A stretch of 64,000 nt of DNA from Tateyamaria sp. ANG-S1 (GCF_000814025.1 NZ_JWLL01000005.1:434001-498000); one strand, 5' to 3'. Numbered from the stretch's first letter, positions 53,177 to 61,386 are shown. A program made the numbers and translations. Notes: a model not told the origin generated them from the letters alone.

Positions 53177-53681
53177 GTGGAAAAAAGGGGCGACGCCTCC
53201 CACCGGATGCGCCGCCCGTACCACTCGTTACCCCACAGATCCGCGCGTCACTCACCCCATTCACTGGTTCCTTCTCCGCACGGATATGGCTGGCATATGC
53301 CTGTCTTTCATCTGTGTGTGCGTGACATGCGCACCGGTCCGAAACACCTGATGGTCCGGGCGCGTGTTCGCGGGATGAAAGGTGGCGTTCTGCCGTATTC
53401 CGGGCGCATGTGCCTGCTGCCGCGCCCTGCCGGGCGGTACGCTGACATGCGCGTTGGTCTGCCCGGTGCCATCTGTATGGCAGGTTGAAATTACCAATAC
53501 CTTGCGCTGAAAGACCCAGATTTAACGAATGGGAGCGTCAGGGGTTTTATCGAATTGGATCAGGGGTTTAGGGGCTTGAGACAGTTAGCTAAAGTTGGAC
53601 TTATTGCCCGCGAAAGCCTGCCAGACTTGCGCTGCGTGCGCCCTTGTTAGGACAACAGAAACCACGTTCGCCCGGAATCGG
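53177..53681. other. 505-bp region without a supported gene
   Basis: No recognised coding sequence on either strand. It holds the minus-strand terminator at 53181-53217 and a diverged direct repeat: GCATNTGCCTG at 53294 and 53406, and TGACATGCGC-N3-GGTC at 53323 and 53443. The region is probably the long 3' untranslated part of the DUF4139 transcript, or it holds a small RNA. Confidence 0.5.
53181..53217 (-). terminator. Probable intrinsic terminator for the minus strand
   Basis: On the minus strand GGGCGGCG pairs with CGTCGCCC (one G-U wobble) and is followed by C then TTTTTT. It would stop transcripts coming from the DUF4139 gene before they enter sbtB antisense. Confidence 0.6.
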
Positions 53682-55295
53682 CTATCGCAGTACCTTGCCT
53701 TCGGGCCATGTCAGTTGCGTTTCGATGTTGATGATCTGGCGCGCTCCGGCGTCCAGCGACAGTTGCCACTCCAGAATGCCGCGTTGGTCGTTCACCGCCT
53801 GCACGCCCGGGCGCGGTGTTGCGGTCCAGTCGATGACCAGATCTTCCTGCTCGGAAATGGGCACGGCGTCGCGCACGGAAATGTCCCATGTGCGGTCGGT
53901 CAGGTTCTCGACCTCGATCCTCACGTTTTCCGTTTCCTCATTGGAACGGGTGATGATCCCGCGATCCCCTTCGTTTCGGTCGAGCACGGTGCGTTTCAGG
54001 CGGAGCCCGTCGATGCGGCCAAAGAACAGCTCGGTCTCGGCATTGGGAGGCAGGGCGTCGATGCGGGTTTGCCCGACAAGCTGGCCGTCAACAGACAGGG
54101 TGGCACGCCCGGGCAACAGGATTTCTGGCGTCGTGTTGGTGATTTGCGCCAGACGGAAGGCGGTGTCGTCAAAGCGGGGGATGGCGCGGGCGCTGAGCGT
54201 TGCTGCCATGTTGAGTGTATCGAGCGCGATCTCAAGCTCTTCGCTTTGTGCGCGGATGGTGACGGGGGTGGGCAGGGTGTAGGAGATGCCGATGCCGTCG
54301 AAACTGGCGGCTGCCACTTCTTCCGTGATCACCGGTGCTTCGATGATGGGTTCGGCCATGCCCATCGCGCCATCGGCCTGCAGGCGGGAGAGCTCGCGTT
54401 TCTGTGCTACCGGGTCTTCGATCCGGCGGAGTTGCGGCCAGAGGTGGCTGGGTTCGGATTGGGCGAGGGGGTCGAGAGTGGAGAGTGTGAGTTTGATATC
54501 GGTCCAGTCTTCGGCCGTGAATTGTGTGATGAGGGCGCTGCGCGCGATGGACAGCGATGTGTCGTCTACGAGGTCAAAGGCATAGGATGGGGCCCAGGCG
54601 ACCCCGTCGGTCAGGTAAGACATGTCGAGCGTGGCTTCGACAGGTTCCGGGACGGTGACATTCAGCGCCAGCGTGGCGGGGGCGGTTTTTGTGGGCGTTG
54701 CGGCATCGAGTGCGGCCTGCGCCTGCGCGACAGCAAATTCCAGATCGAGACGGTCGCGGCGCAGCTGTCGCGCCTCTGCTTCGGCGGTGCGGATGGCGGC
54801 GCGGGCAGCGGTGCCGTCGCTTGCGATCAACTGGCCGATGGCGCGGAGCGTGTCCACATCCGTGGCCGCATCGTCGGGCACTCTCAAGCCGTTCAGGAAC
54901 AGGATTTGATCTTGGGCTGCTTGGGCCGAGGCAAGGGTCAGCGCAATTTGGTCGTCGAGCGCGGCCAGGGCTTCGGTTGCGGTGTCCAGTGCATCTTTGG
55001 CAGCGCGCCATTCGGGCGTGCGGGGCGCACGGTAGGGCGTGTCGGGCCGTTGTGTCCAACTGCGGGCCGTGATCGTCGCGCCCGTCATGTCGATATTCAT
55101 CGCATCAAGCGACAGGGTCGGGTCCATGTCGCGCAGTTCGAGTGTGTGTTGGCCTGCGGGCAGCGCGACCGTGGTGGTGCGGGACACGAGCGCTCCTTGG
55201 GCATAGACCGTCGCGGCCACGGGCGGGGCCTGCACCACGATGGTGTCGGCAAGGGCAGGTAGGGGCAGGAGGGCGAGGATCAGGGCAAGGCGCAT
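53682..55295 (-). CDS. DUF4139 domain-containing (MuiA-like) secreted protein
   Basis: 537 aa with a signal peptide (MRLALILALLPLPALA-DT). N-terminal DUF4140-like part (AATVYAQGALVSRTTTVALP), a coiled coil about 100-200 (ALAALDDQIALTLASAQAAQ, RQLRRDRLDLEFAVAQAQAAL), then DUF4139 (MSYLTDGVAWAPSYAFDL, ending 'INIETQLTWPEGKVLR'). The family includes Rickettsia/Salmonella mucoidy inhibitor A; exact role unknown. Stands alone, divergent from the RHH gene. Confidence 0.92.
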   Translation of the reverse strand: MRLALILALLPLPALADTIVVQAPPVAATVYAQGALVSRTTTVALPAGQHTLELRDMDPTLSLDAMNIDMTGATITARSWTQRPDTPYRAPRTPEWRAAKDALDTATEALAALDDQIALTLASAQAAQDQILFLNGLRVPDDAATDVDTLRAIGQLIASDGTAARAAIRTAEAEARQLRRDRLDLEFAVAQAQAALDAATPTKTAPATLALNVTVPEPVEATLDMSYLTDGVAWAPSYAFDLVDDTSLSIARSALITQFTAEDWTDIKLTLSTLDPLAQSEPSHLWPQLRRIEDPVAQKRELSRLQADGAMGMAEPIIEAPVITEEVAAASFDGIGISYTLPTPVTIRAQSEELEIALDTLNMAATLSARAIPRFDDTAFRLAQITNTTPEILLPGRATLSVDGQLVGQTRIDALPPNAETELFFGRIDGLRLKRTVLDRNEGDRGIITRSNEETENVRIEVENLTDRTWDISVRDAVPISEQEDLVIDWTATPRPGVQAVNDQRGILEWQLSLDAGARQIINIETQLTWPEGKVLR

Positions 55296-55434
55296 TGGGT
55301 GGCTTTCCTATCGGCGGGGTGCTGTCAGGGTGCCGGTATGTGTGCTGTGAGGAAAGGGGAATTTCGGCTTGTTTCGCCCGCGATGCCGTGGGGCGAGATA
55401 CGAGGCGTTAACCTTGTTCGCGCAGGTTCGGCGC

Positions 55435-55902
55435 ATGTCATTTGAACAGATCATGATCCGCGTGCCTGATTCCCTGTTGTCTGATGCGCGTCGTTTGGCG
55501 CGTGAGAAAGACGTCACGCTTGGTCAGCTTGTGCGGGATGCGCTGGATCAGGAGGTCCGCCGGGCGCGGCCGAAGACGCGCAATTGCGCGGATGAGGCGC
55601 TCGTCGCGCGCTTGCAGCGGCTCCTCGCTGCGGACATTGCTGCAGCAACATCTTGGGCGCAATTGGAACGTGTTTTGCGGTGTCGGGGCTTTGCCTTGCG
55701 CCCGGCGGGTGGAGGGCTGACATTGCATGACGCACAGGGCACACGCCTGTGCAAAAGCTCGGAAATCGGATTTGGCTACGCTCGCCTCGTCAAACGGTTT
55801 GGCGCTGTGATGCCGGGCCACCCGCATCGGATGGCCCATCTTTTGTCTGGCTCCACCAGGGTGGAGGAACCAGACAGTTTTGATGTGATCGAGCCGTTCT
55901 AG
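55435..55902 (+). CDS. Ribbon-helix-helix protein with relaxase-like C-terminal segment
   Basis: 155 aa from ATG 55435. Residues 5-40 (IMIRVPDSLLSDARRLAREK, TLGQLVRDALDQEV) form a ribbon-helix-helix DNA-binding unit. The C-terminal part (GFALRPAGGGLTLHDAQGTR, CKSSEIGFGYARLVKRFGA, PGHPH) resembles a segment found in alphaproteobacterial mobilisation relaxases, from memory. No other mobilisation gene is near, so it may be a chromosomal leftover or a repurposed DNA-binding protein. Upstream GCGTTAACCTTG matches the word at 44927. Stop shares CTAG with asd. Confidence 0.78.
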   Translation: MSFEQIMIRVPDSLLSDARRLAREKDVTLGQLVRDALDQEVRRARPKTRNCADEALVARLQRLLAADIAAATSWAQLERVLRCRGFALRPAGGGLTLHDAQGTRLCKSSEIGFGYARLVKRFGAVMPGHPHRMAHLLSGSTRVEEPDSFDVIEPF

Positions 55903-56921
55903 CCCTTTTTCAGAACCCGCTGGCCCAGCACCTCGGCAATCTGCACCGCGTTCAGGGCAGCGCCCTTGCGCAGGTTGTCCGACACGCACCAGAAGTTCAG
56001 GCCGTTGTCGATTGTGCTGTCCTGCCGGATGCGGCTGATGAACGTGGCGAAGTCGCCCACGCACTCGATCGGCGTGACGTAGCCGCCGTCTTCGCGCTTG
56101 TCGATCACCATGATACCTGGTGCTTCGCGCAGGATGTCGCGGGCTTCGTCCTCGTCCAGGAAGTCTTCGGTTTCGATGTTGATCGATTCCGAGTGGCCGA
56201 CGAAGACCGGCACGCGCACGCATGTTGCCGTGACCTTGATCGACGGATCGACGATTTTCTTCGTCTCGGCGACCATCTTCCACTCTTCCTTGGTCGAGCC
56301 ATCGTCCATGAAGACATCGATATGCGGGATCACGTTGAAGGCGATCTGCTTCTGGAACTTCTTGGGCTCAACCTCGGACGTGGGGTTGTAGACCGCCTTG
56401 GTCTGGTCCCAAAGCTCGTCCATCCCCTCCTTGCCCGCGCCGGACACGGATTGGTAGGTGCTGACCACCACGCGCTTGATCTTGGCCCGGTCGTGCAGCG
56501 GCTTCAGCGCCACGACCATTTGCGCGGTCGAGCAATTGGGGTTGGCGATGATGTTCTTCTTCGCATACCCCTCGATCGCGTCGGCGTTCACTTCCGGCAC
56601 GATCAGCGGCACATCGGGGTCGTAGCGGTAAAGCGACGAGTTATCGATGACCACGCAGCCCGCCGCAGCCGCCTTGGGCGCGTATTTCTTGGTCGCGTCG
56701 GACCCGATGGCGAAAAGCGCCATGTCCCAGCCCGTGAAGTCGAATGTGTCGAGGTCCTTTGTCGTCAGTGTCTGATCCCCGAAGGACACTTCCGTGCCCA
56801 AGGAACGGCGGCTTGCCAGAACGGCCAGCTCGTCCACGGGAAACTGGCGCTCGGCCAGGATGTTCAGCATTTCGCGGCCCACATTGCCGGTGGCGCCTGC
56901 GACGACGACACGATACCCCAT
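55899..56921 (-). CDS. asd: Aspartate-semialdehyde dehydrogenase
   Basis: 340 aa from ATG 56921 with AAGGAG upstream. NADP-binding GATGNVGREM at 9-18, catalytic C130 in NPNCSTAQM, SVSGAGKEGMDEL and CVRVPVFVGHSE (with the base histidine) are intact. It makes aspartate semialdehyde for lysine, methionine, threonine and cell-wall diaminopimelate. Single gene; its stop overlaps the RHH gene's stop. Confidence 0.97.
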   Translation of the reverse strand: MGYRVVVAGATGNVGREMLNILAERQFPVDELAVLASRRSLGTEVSFGDQTLTTKDLDTFDFTGWDMALFAIGSDATKKYAPKAAAAGCVVIDNSSLYRYDPDVPLIVPEVNADAIEGYAKKNIIANPNCSTAQMVVALKPLHDRAKIKRVVVSTYQSVSGAGKEGMDELWDQTKAVYNPTSEVEPKKFQKQIAFNVIPHIDVFMDDGSTKEEWKMVAETKKIVDPSIKVTATCVRVPVFVGHSESINIETEDFLDEDEARDILREAPGIMVIDKREDGGYVTPIECVGDFATFISRIRQDSTIDNGLNFWCVSDNLRKGAALNAVQIAEVLGQRVLKKG

Positions 56922-56984
56922 AATAGACTCCTTTTCGGGTAGGTGCGTGGCCCTTACACCCAATGTCTGCTGGGGGAAAGGGCG

Positions 56985-58157
56985 TCAGTCGGTGGCATCA
57001 CGGCTAAGTGCGTAGATGGCCACACCTATCGCCAGCGCAATAGCGAAAAAGCCGAAGATCGCGATGTAGGGGGCGGTGGGGTCGCTGCCTGTCGTCGCCG
57101 TGTGGATGCGGCCGGAGATGGTTTGCATAACGCCCACGCCACCGATTCCAAAGAGGTTCATCAGTGTGACCCCGCGCCCGGTCAGGTGCGGGGGAAAGAA
57201 ACTGCGGGCGTGGGCGATGATGACGGGGAAGGATGCGCCGAGTGCGCCGATGGCTGCAAAGAGCGCGATGGAGGTCCAGGGGCCTGCATCGATCCAGAAG
57301 ATGACGAGCGCTAGGGCGACGATGGTGAGTGCGTTGCCGGTGAACACGACCCATTTGCGGGTGCCGAAGATGCGGTCGAGCGGGCCATAGGCGATGGTGC
57401 CGAGGATCATGGCGAGGCTCATCACCAGTGTGGCGATGCCGATCTGAGCCGTCGTTTGGTCGAACACGTCGCGCAGGTATGGCCCGATCCAGAGGCCGCG
57501 TACGGCGGCGACTGGGGCGTAGTTCACGAACATGATGGGAATGATGAACCACAGGACGGGCATGCGCAGGAGGTCGAAGAGGGAGCCTTTGCCCGCCTCT
57601 TCGGCCTTGGCCGGGTCGCGGACGGACATGAGGATGCCGAGGGCGACGGTGGCTGAGATTGCGGCGAGCGCCCACATCGTGTTGCGCCAGCCGATGGTAT
57701 CGACGGCAAAGGCGGTGGGGTAGCTGGAGATCAGGTTGCCGATGGTGCCGATGCCGATCATCAGCGCGGCGAGCGTGGCAAAGCGGGCCGGGTCGAACTC
57801 GCGTGCGAAGATGTAGAAGCTGGCCATCAGGACGGGCGAGCAGCCGATGCCGATCAGGGCCATGGCGGCGTGGATGTAGATGGGGCCTTGGGCCACGGCG
57901 AAGAGGGCCGCGCCGCCTGCGCCCCCGATGAGGAACAGCCAGCCGCCGGTGCGGCGGGGGCCGAGCGTGTCGAGCGCCTTGCCCACGGGCAGTTGCATGA
58001 GCGCGAAGGCGAGGAACCAGTAGCCGGAGGCTGTGGCGAGCACATCGGGCGTGACGCCCAGTTCCGCCTTAAGCGGGCCGGTCAGAACGGCCAGGAAGGC
58101 ACGAAAGAACTGGCTCAGCACATAGGCCAGCGCCAGCAGGATCAATCCGGTTTGCAT
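56985..58157 (-). CDS. MFS transporter
   Basis: 390 aa from ATG 58157; the upstream in-frame leader is poor and overlaps the DUF3095 promoter. Twelve hydrophobic helices, with the MFS-type loop VGKALDTLGPRRTGGW between helices 2 and 3 and GPLDRIFGTRKW in the second half. Resembles the NarK/YjiJ-like or cyanate-permease-like group; substrate unknown. Divergent from the DUF3095 gene. Confidence 0.88.
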   Translation of the reverse strand: MQTGLILLALAYVLSQFFRAFLAVLTGPLKAELGVTPDVLATASGYWFLAFALMQLPVGKALDTLGPRRTGGWLFLIGGAGGAALFAVAQGPIYIHAAMALIGIGCSPVLMASFYIFAREFDPARFATLAALMIGIGTIGNLISSYPTAFAVDTIGWRNTMWALAAISATVALGILMSVRDPAKAEEAGKGSLFDLLRMPVLWFIIPIMFVNYAPVAAVRGLWIGPYLRDVFDQTTAQIGIATLVMSLAMILGTIAYGPLDRIFGTRKWVVFTGNALTIVALALVIFWIDAGPWTSIALFAAIGALGASFPVIIAHARSFFPPHLTGRGVTLMNLFGIGGVGVMQTISGRIHTATTGSDPTAPYIAIFGFFAIALAIGVAIYALSRDATD

Positions 58158-58260
58158 GGGGTCCTCACTCCTGCCGCTTGCGTGGCATGGGCGCTGGGCA
58201 GGTGCAAGGCGCATTGTGATGGGGCGGGCCCGTGTTAGGGTCGGGGTGAAGAGGGACAAG

Positions 58261-59388
58261 ATGTTTTATGACGACCTGCCGCGATTGGCGGCTTTTGGGG
58301 ATGTGGCGGATTTGAGCCATTACACAGCCTTGCCCGATGATTGGGTGGTTGGTGTGTCCGACATCGTGGGGTCCACAGATGCGGTCGCAGCAGGCAGGTA
58401 CAAGACGGTGAACATGATCGGGGCTGCCGTGATTTCGGCCCAGATCAATGCGGCTGGGGGGCGTGCTTTTCCGTTTGTGTTCGGTGGTGACGGTGCCGCC
58501 TTTGCCCATCCGCCGGAGTTCGCGGCAGAAGCGGCGCAGGCGCTGGGCGCTGTGCGGGTCTGGGCGCAGGCCGAGTTTGGGATGGGCTTGCGTGTCGGGC
58601 TTTTCACTGTCGCTGACATTCGTGCTGCCGGGCCAGAGGTGGCCGTTGCGCGCTATGCTGTGTCGGACGGCGTGGACTATGCCATGTTCGCGGGCGGCGG
58701 TGTCAGTTGGGCCGAGGCGCAGATGAAAGCCGGGGCCCAGACGGTGCCTCCTGTCCCCGCGGGGACGCAGCCGGACCTGACGGGGCTTAGCTGTCGCTGG
58801 AGCCATATGAAGGCGCGGAACGGGACGATCCTGTCGTTGCTTCTGTCTCCAGTTGAAGGTGGCGATGCCCTGCGCTTTGGTGCCGTGGTCGAAGCGGTGC
58901 TGGCCGAGGTTGCGCATTTGGAGCGGGGTGGACACCCTGCACCACCGGAAGGGCCGGGTACGGGTTGGCCGCCGGCCGGGGCCACGTTGGAAGCCCATGC
59001 CAGCCATGGCGGTAAGGGCGTGAAGGCCCGTAAGCGGCAGGTGCTGTTCGAGACGTTGATTGCGTGGGTGCTGATCAAGACCGGGATCAAGCTGGGCGGG
59101 TTCGATCCGACGCATTACCGCAAGACCGTGGGCGACAATGCCGATTTTCGGAAGTTCGATGACGGGTTGAAGATGACTGTGGATTGCGATGCAGGCACGG
59201 TGTCGCGCCTGCGCGCTATGCTGGATAAGGCGCGGGCCGAGGGTGTGGCCCGCTACGGGATGCACACGCAGGATGAGGCGATGATGACCTGCATCGTGCC
59301 GTCGATCATGGACGACACGCATGTGCATTTTATCGACGGTGCCGCGGGCGGGTATACGCAAGCCTCTGTTGGGCTGAAGTCCGGATAG
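58261..59388 (+). CDS. DUF3095 protein, possible nucleotide cyclase-like
   Basis: 375 aa from ATG 58261 with GAAGAGGGAC upstream. The first half (VGVSDIVGSTDAVAAGRYKT, AAVISAQINAAGGRAFPFVF, GGDGAAFAHP) looks like a class III adenylate cyclase fold: a D-I-x-G-S-T metal motif followed by the GGDG turn. The C-terminal half is specific to DUF3095. A cyclic-nucleotide product would connect with the cNMP-binding protein at 28-31 kb, but this is inference. No transmembrane part. Confidence 0.85.
   Translation: MFYDDLPRLAAFGDVADLSHYTALPDDWVVGVSDIVGSTDAVAAGRYKTVNMIGAAVISAQINAAGGRAFPFVFGGDGAAFAHPPEFAAEAAQALGAVRVWAQAEFGMGLRVGLFTVADIRAAGPEVAVARYAVSDGVDYAMFAGGGVSWAEAQMKAGAQTVPPVPAGTQPDLTGLSCRWSHMKARNGTILSLLLSPVEGGDALRFGAVVEAVLAEVAHLERGGHPAPPEGPGTGWPPAGATLEAHASHGGKGVKARKRQVLFETLIAWVLIKTGIKLGGFDPTHYRKTVGDNADFRKFDDGLKMTVDCDAGTVSRLRAMLDKARAEGVARYGMHTQDEAMMTCIVPSIMDDTHVHFIDGAAGGYTQASVGLKSG
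58752..58766. repeat. Palindrome TGTCCCCGCGGGGAC, copy 3 (15 of 16)
   Basis: Inside the DUF3095 gene; differs from copies 1 and 2 only in the last base (G for A). Encodes VPAG here, so reading frame and protein context differ from the fghA copy. Confidence 0.6.
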
Positions 59389-59402
59389 AGCGCGGGCCCG
59401 TA

Positions 59403-59423
59403 AGGCGGATGTGTCCTCCGCCT
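59403..59423. terminator. Short hairpin between convergent DUF3095 and aldolase genes
   Basis: AGGCGGA (59403-59409) pairs with TCCGCCT (59417-59423), 7-nt loop, followed by ATTT. It overlaps the last codons of the aldolase gene and might work in both directions. Confidence 0.4.
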
Positions 59424-60189
59424 ATTTCACCCACCTCTGCGCCAGTTCGCGCAGGCTTTTGGCGAGGATCAGAAGGTCGAGCCCGGTCGCCACGAAACGC
59501 GCGCCCCAATCGAGCGCGTCTTGGGTGAACTCGGGCGTTGTGGCGAGGATGCCGGGGGCTTTGCCTGCGGCTTCGATGCGGGCGATGGCCCCCTTGATCG
59601 TGGCCTGCACCTCCGGGTGGGTGAGTTGGCCCATGTACCCCATGTCTGCGGAGAGGTCCGCCGGGCCGATGAAGACGCCGTCGATGCCGTCGACCGCCAG
59701 GATGTCGTCGAGATTGGCGATGCCCGCGCGGTTTTCGACCTGGATGAGCAGGCAGATTTGATCGTCTGCCGTGGGGCCGTAGTCGGTAATGGCGCCGAAC
59801 CGGCTGCACCGTGCGCCGGAATAGCCGACGCCGCGCCCGCCTGTGGGTGGGTAGCGGACGTCGTGGACCAGTTGCTGTGCCTGTTCCGCCGTTTCGACCA
59901 TCGGCACCAGCACCGTTTGTGCGCCCGCGTCGAGCACCTGCTTGATGATCCAAGTCTCGCCCACCGGCACGCGGACGGCGGCGTGGCTGTCGGAGGCTTC
60001 CAGCGCCATGAGCTGCATGCGCATGCGCGAGATGTCGTAGGGCGTGTGTTCGCCGTCGATCAGCAGCCAGTCGAAGCCTGCCGTGCCCGCGATTTCGGTG
60101 GCAAGCGGGTCGCCGAGTGACAGCCAGCAGCCTATGACGGTTTCGCCGTTTTTGATCGCGGCCTTGAACGGGTTAGTGGGGGCGGGCAT
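59422..60189 (-). CDS. HpcH/HpaI family class II aldolase
   Basis: 255 aa, the normal size. FDWLLIDGEHTPYDI, QVENRAGIANLDDILAVDG in part, and GVFIGPADLSADMGY carry the metal ligands (Glu of VENR and Asp of PADLS). Family members split 4-hydroxy-2-oxo acids to pyruvate and an aldehyde, e.g. 4-hydroxy-2-oxoheptanedioate or 2-keto-3-deoxy sugar acids. No catabolic neighbours decide the substrate. Alone on the minus strand, 153 bp downstream of the membrane winged-helix gene. Confidence 0.92.
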   Translation of the reverse strand: MPAPTNPFKAAIKNGETVIGCWLSLGDPLATEIAGTAGFDWLLIDGEHTPYDISRMRMQLMALEASDSHAAVRVPVGETWIIKQVLDAGAQTVLVPMVETAEQAQQLVHDVRYPPTGGRGVGYSGARCSRFGAITDYGPTADDQICLLIQVENRAGIANLDDILAVDGIDGVFIGPADLSADMGYMGQLTHPEVQATIKGAIARIEAAGKAPGILATTPEFTQDALDWGARFVATGLDLLILAKSLRELAQRWVK

Positions 60190-60255
60190 GGGCGGTCTCC
60201 TTTGTCTGGTCGCACCCTAGACCTGTGGTCGCGCTGGTGGCTACTGGTGAAATGC

Positions 60256-60343
60256 GGCGCGTGCGCGCCACGTGATTTTATACATCTGCCATCCGGCAGA
60301 TGGGGTTTGCCTCCGGCGGGAGTTTTTCTGGCAAGATGAAGTT
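60256..60343. repeat. Dispersed structured element, copy B (full)
   Basis: Parts in order: hairpin 1 GGCGCG-TG-CGCGCC (60256-60269); ACGTGATTTTATA; hairpin 2 CATCTGCC-ATCC-GGCAGATG (60283-60302); GGGTTTG; CCTCCGGCGGGAG with a T-rich stretch; GGCAAGATGAAGTT, ending at the first base of the winged-helix gene's stop codon. Copies at 62003 and 48896 keep the order and pairing with other stem sequences. Confidence 0.8.
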
Positions 60344-61047
60344 CAGAGGACTTTGATGACGTCTTTTTCCACGGCCAGCATGTAGCCGCGTCTGGCGATG
60401 TTTTTGACGAGCAGTTCGCTGACGATCTGGTTGCCGAGGGTGTCGCGCAGGCGTTTGATGCGGGTGGCGCCTGCGGCCTCTTCGCAGTCGGCGGCGGAGC
60501 GGCCGGAGATCATCCCTTCGATTTCGGAGCCGGACAGGACGTCGTCGTCTATGCGCGCTTCGGCGAGGATGGACATGGTTTCCATGGCGGCGTCGGTGAG
60601 TTTGAAGCCGAGGTTGTTGAGGTAGACTGTGTTTTCCTCGCGGCTGATGAGCAGGGAGTTCACCTGTATGCCTGCCCGCTCGATCTGCGCCATGCGGCGG
60701 TTGAAGCCCACGAGCAGGACGAGAAAGACGAGGGCGGCGATCATCATGCCGGTGGCAAAGACCAGAAGGACGAAGATGACCACCCGGTAGCTGGCCAGTG
60801 TGTCGGCGAAGGCGGTGCCGGATTGGGCCAGGATTTCCAGCAGCTTGATTTCGGCCTGGCTGGTGAGGTCGGCGTTCTCAATGAACATGCGTTCGACCCG
60901 CGCGTCGAAGGCACCAGCGTCGGGCAGGGTGAAAAAGAGGAGGGCCGCGGCCAGGATCAGAAGCAGCACGATGCCCGCGATCCCGAGGATCACGAGCCGC
61001 CCGCCTGTGCGCCGCATGTCAGAAGCGGAGGTAGAATTGTCCTGCAC
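60343..61047 (-). CDS. Membrane-anchored winged-helix (OmpR-type) regulator
   Basis: 234 aa from GTG 61047, which has AAAGGAA 6 nt upstream; ATG 61017 has no ribosome site. TM1 18-41 and TM2 89-115 enclose a periplasmic loop of about 47 residues; the C-terminal cytoplasmic part (about 140-234) looks like a winged-helix effector domain, with RIKRLRDTLG (196-205) as recognition region and VKNIARRGYMLAV (214-226) as the wing. This is the reverse order of ToxR. It overlaps the 93-aa secreted protein gene by 29 nt. No receiver domain, so the signal probably comes through the periplasmic loop. Confidence 0.82.
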   Translation of the reverse strand: MQDNSTSASDMRRTGGRLVILGIAGIVLLLILAAALLFFTLPDAGAFDARVERMFIENADLTSQAEIKLLEILAQSGTAFADTLASYRVVIFVLLVFATGMMIAALVFLVLLVGFNRRMAQIERAGIQVNSLLISREENTVYLNNLGFKLTDAAMETMSILAEARIDDDVLSGSEIEGMISGRSAADCEEAAGATRIKRLRDTLGNQIVSELLVKNIARRGYMLAVEKDVIKVL

Positions 61048-61300
61048 TGGCTTTCCTTTGATCGAGGCCTTCGGGACCAAACACGGACTGAACCTGCAGC
61101 AAAGTCCAGCCTTGCGCCGCAAGCCGTGATCGGAGTTGTGCGGTTGCATTGCCTGCCGAGCAGGCGCCGGACACCTGCGCGACACCATAGTGCAGGCGCA
61201 GGGGGTTGTCCTGTTTGGCCTTGTAGTCCGCGTAGCACTGGGCATGTGCGGTCCCGGCAAGCGCCAGCGACAGGAAGAGGGAGACGGCGATCTGTTTCAT
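61019..61300 (-). CDS. Small secreted protein, 93 aa
   Basis: A signal peptide (MKQIAVSLFLSLALAGTAHA-QC) and a mature chain of about 73 residues with two cysteines (QCYADYKA, SGACSAGNA), likely one disulfide, and 'QLRSRLAAQGWTLLQVQSVF'. No family recognised. It is the first gene of a two-gene unit with the membrane winged-helix regulator and could be its periplasmic ligand or target. Divergent from the 149-aa secreted protein. Confidence 0.8.
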   Translation of the reverse strand: MKQIAVSLFLSLALAGTAHAQCYADYKAKQDNPLRLHYGVAQVSGACSAGNATAQLRSRLAAQGWTLLQVQSVFGPEGLDQRKASAGQFYLRF

Positions 61301-61333
61301 GGCCCCAACCTGCGCCGGGTGGGCGGGATATTC

Positions 61334-61386
61334 AATAACGACAGAGGCGTGGGGCTTGCGTTATTCGATAACAGGGGGGCGTTATT
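61334..61386. promoter_or_regulatory. CGTTATT box cluster between two secreted-protein genes
   Basis: CGTTATT occurs at 61359-61365 and 61380-61386, exactly 21 bp apart, and inverted (AATAACG) at 61334-61340. The middle copy forms the perfect palindrome GTTAT-TCG-ATAAC (61360-61372). The spacing and place in the 176-bp divergent spacer fit binding sites for a winged-helix regulator, with the product of the adjacent gene as first candidate. Confidence 0.5.

Noticed and set aside
53261-53497. 78-codon minus-strand frame in the 53-kb gap
   Set aside because: TTG start with a ribosome-site-like AAGG too close to the start, and no recognisable product.
55416-55429. GTTC-N6-GTTC upstream of the RHH gene as a LexA box
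   Set aside because: The alphaproteobacterial box needs seven bases between the halves; here there are six.
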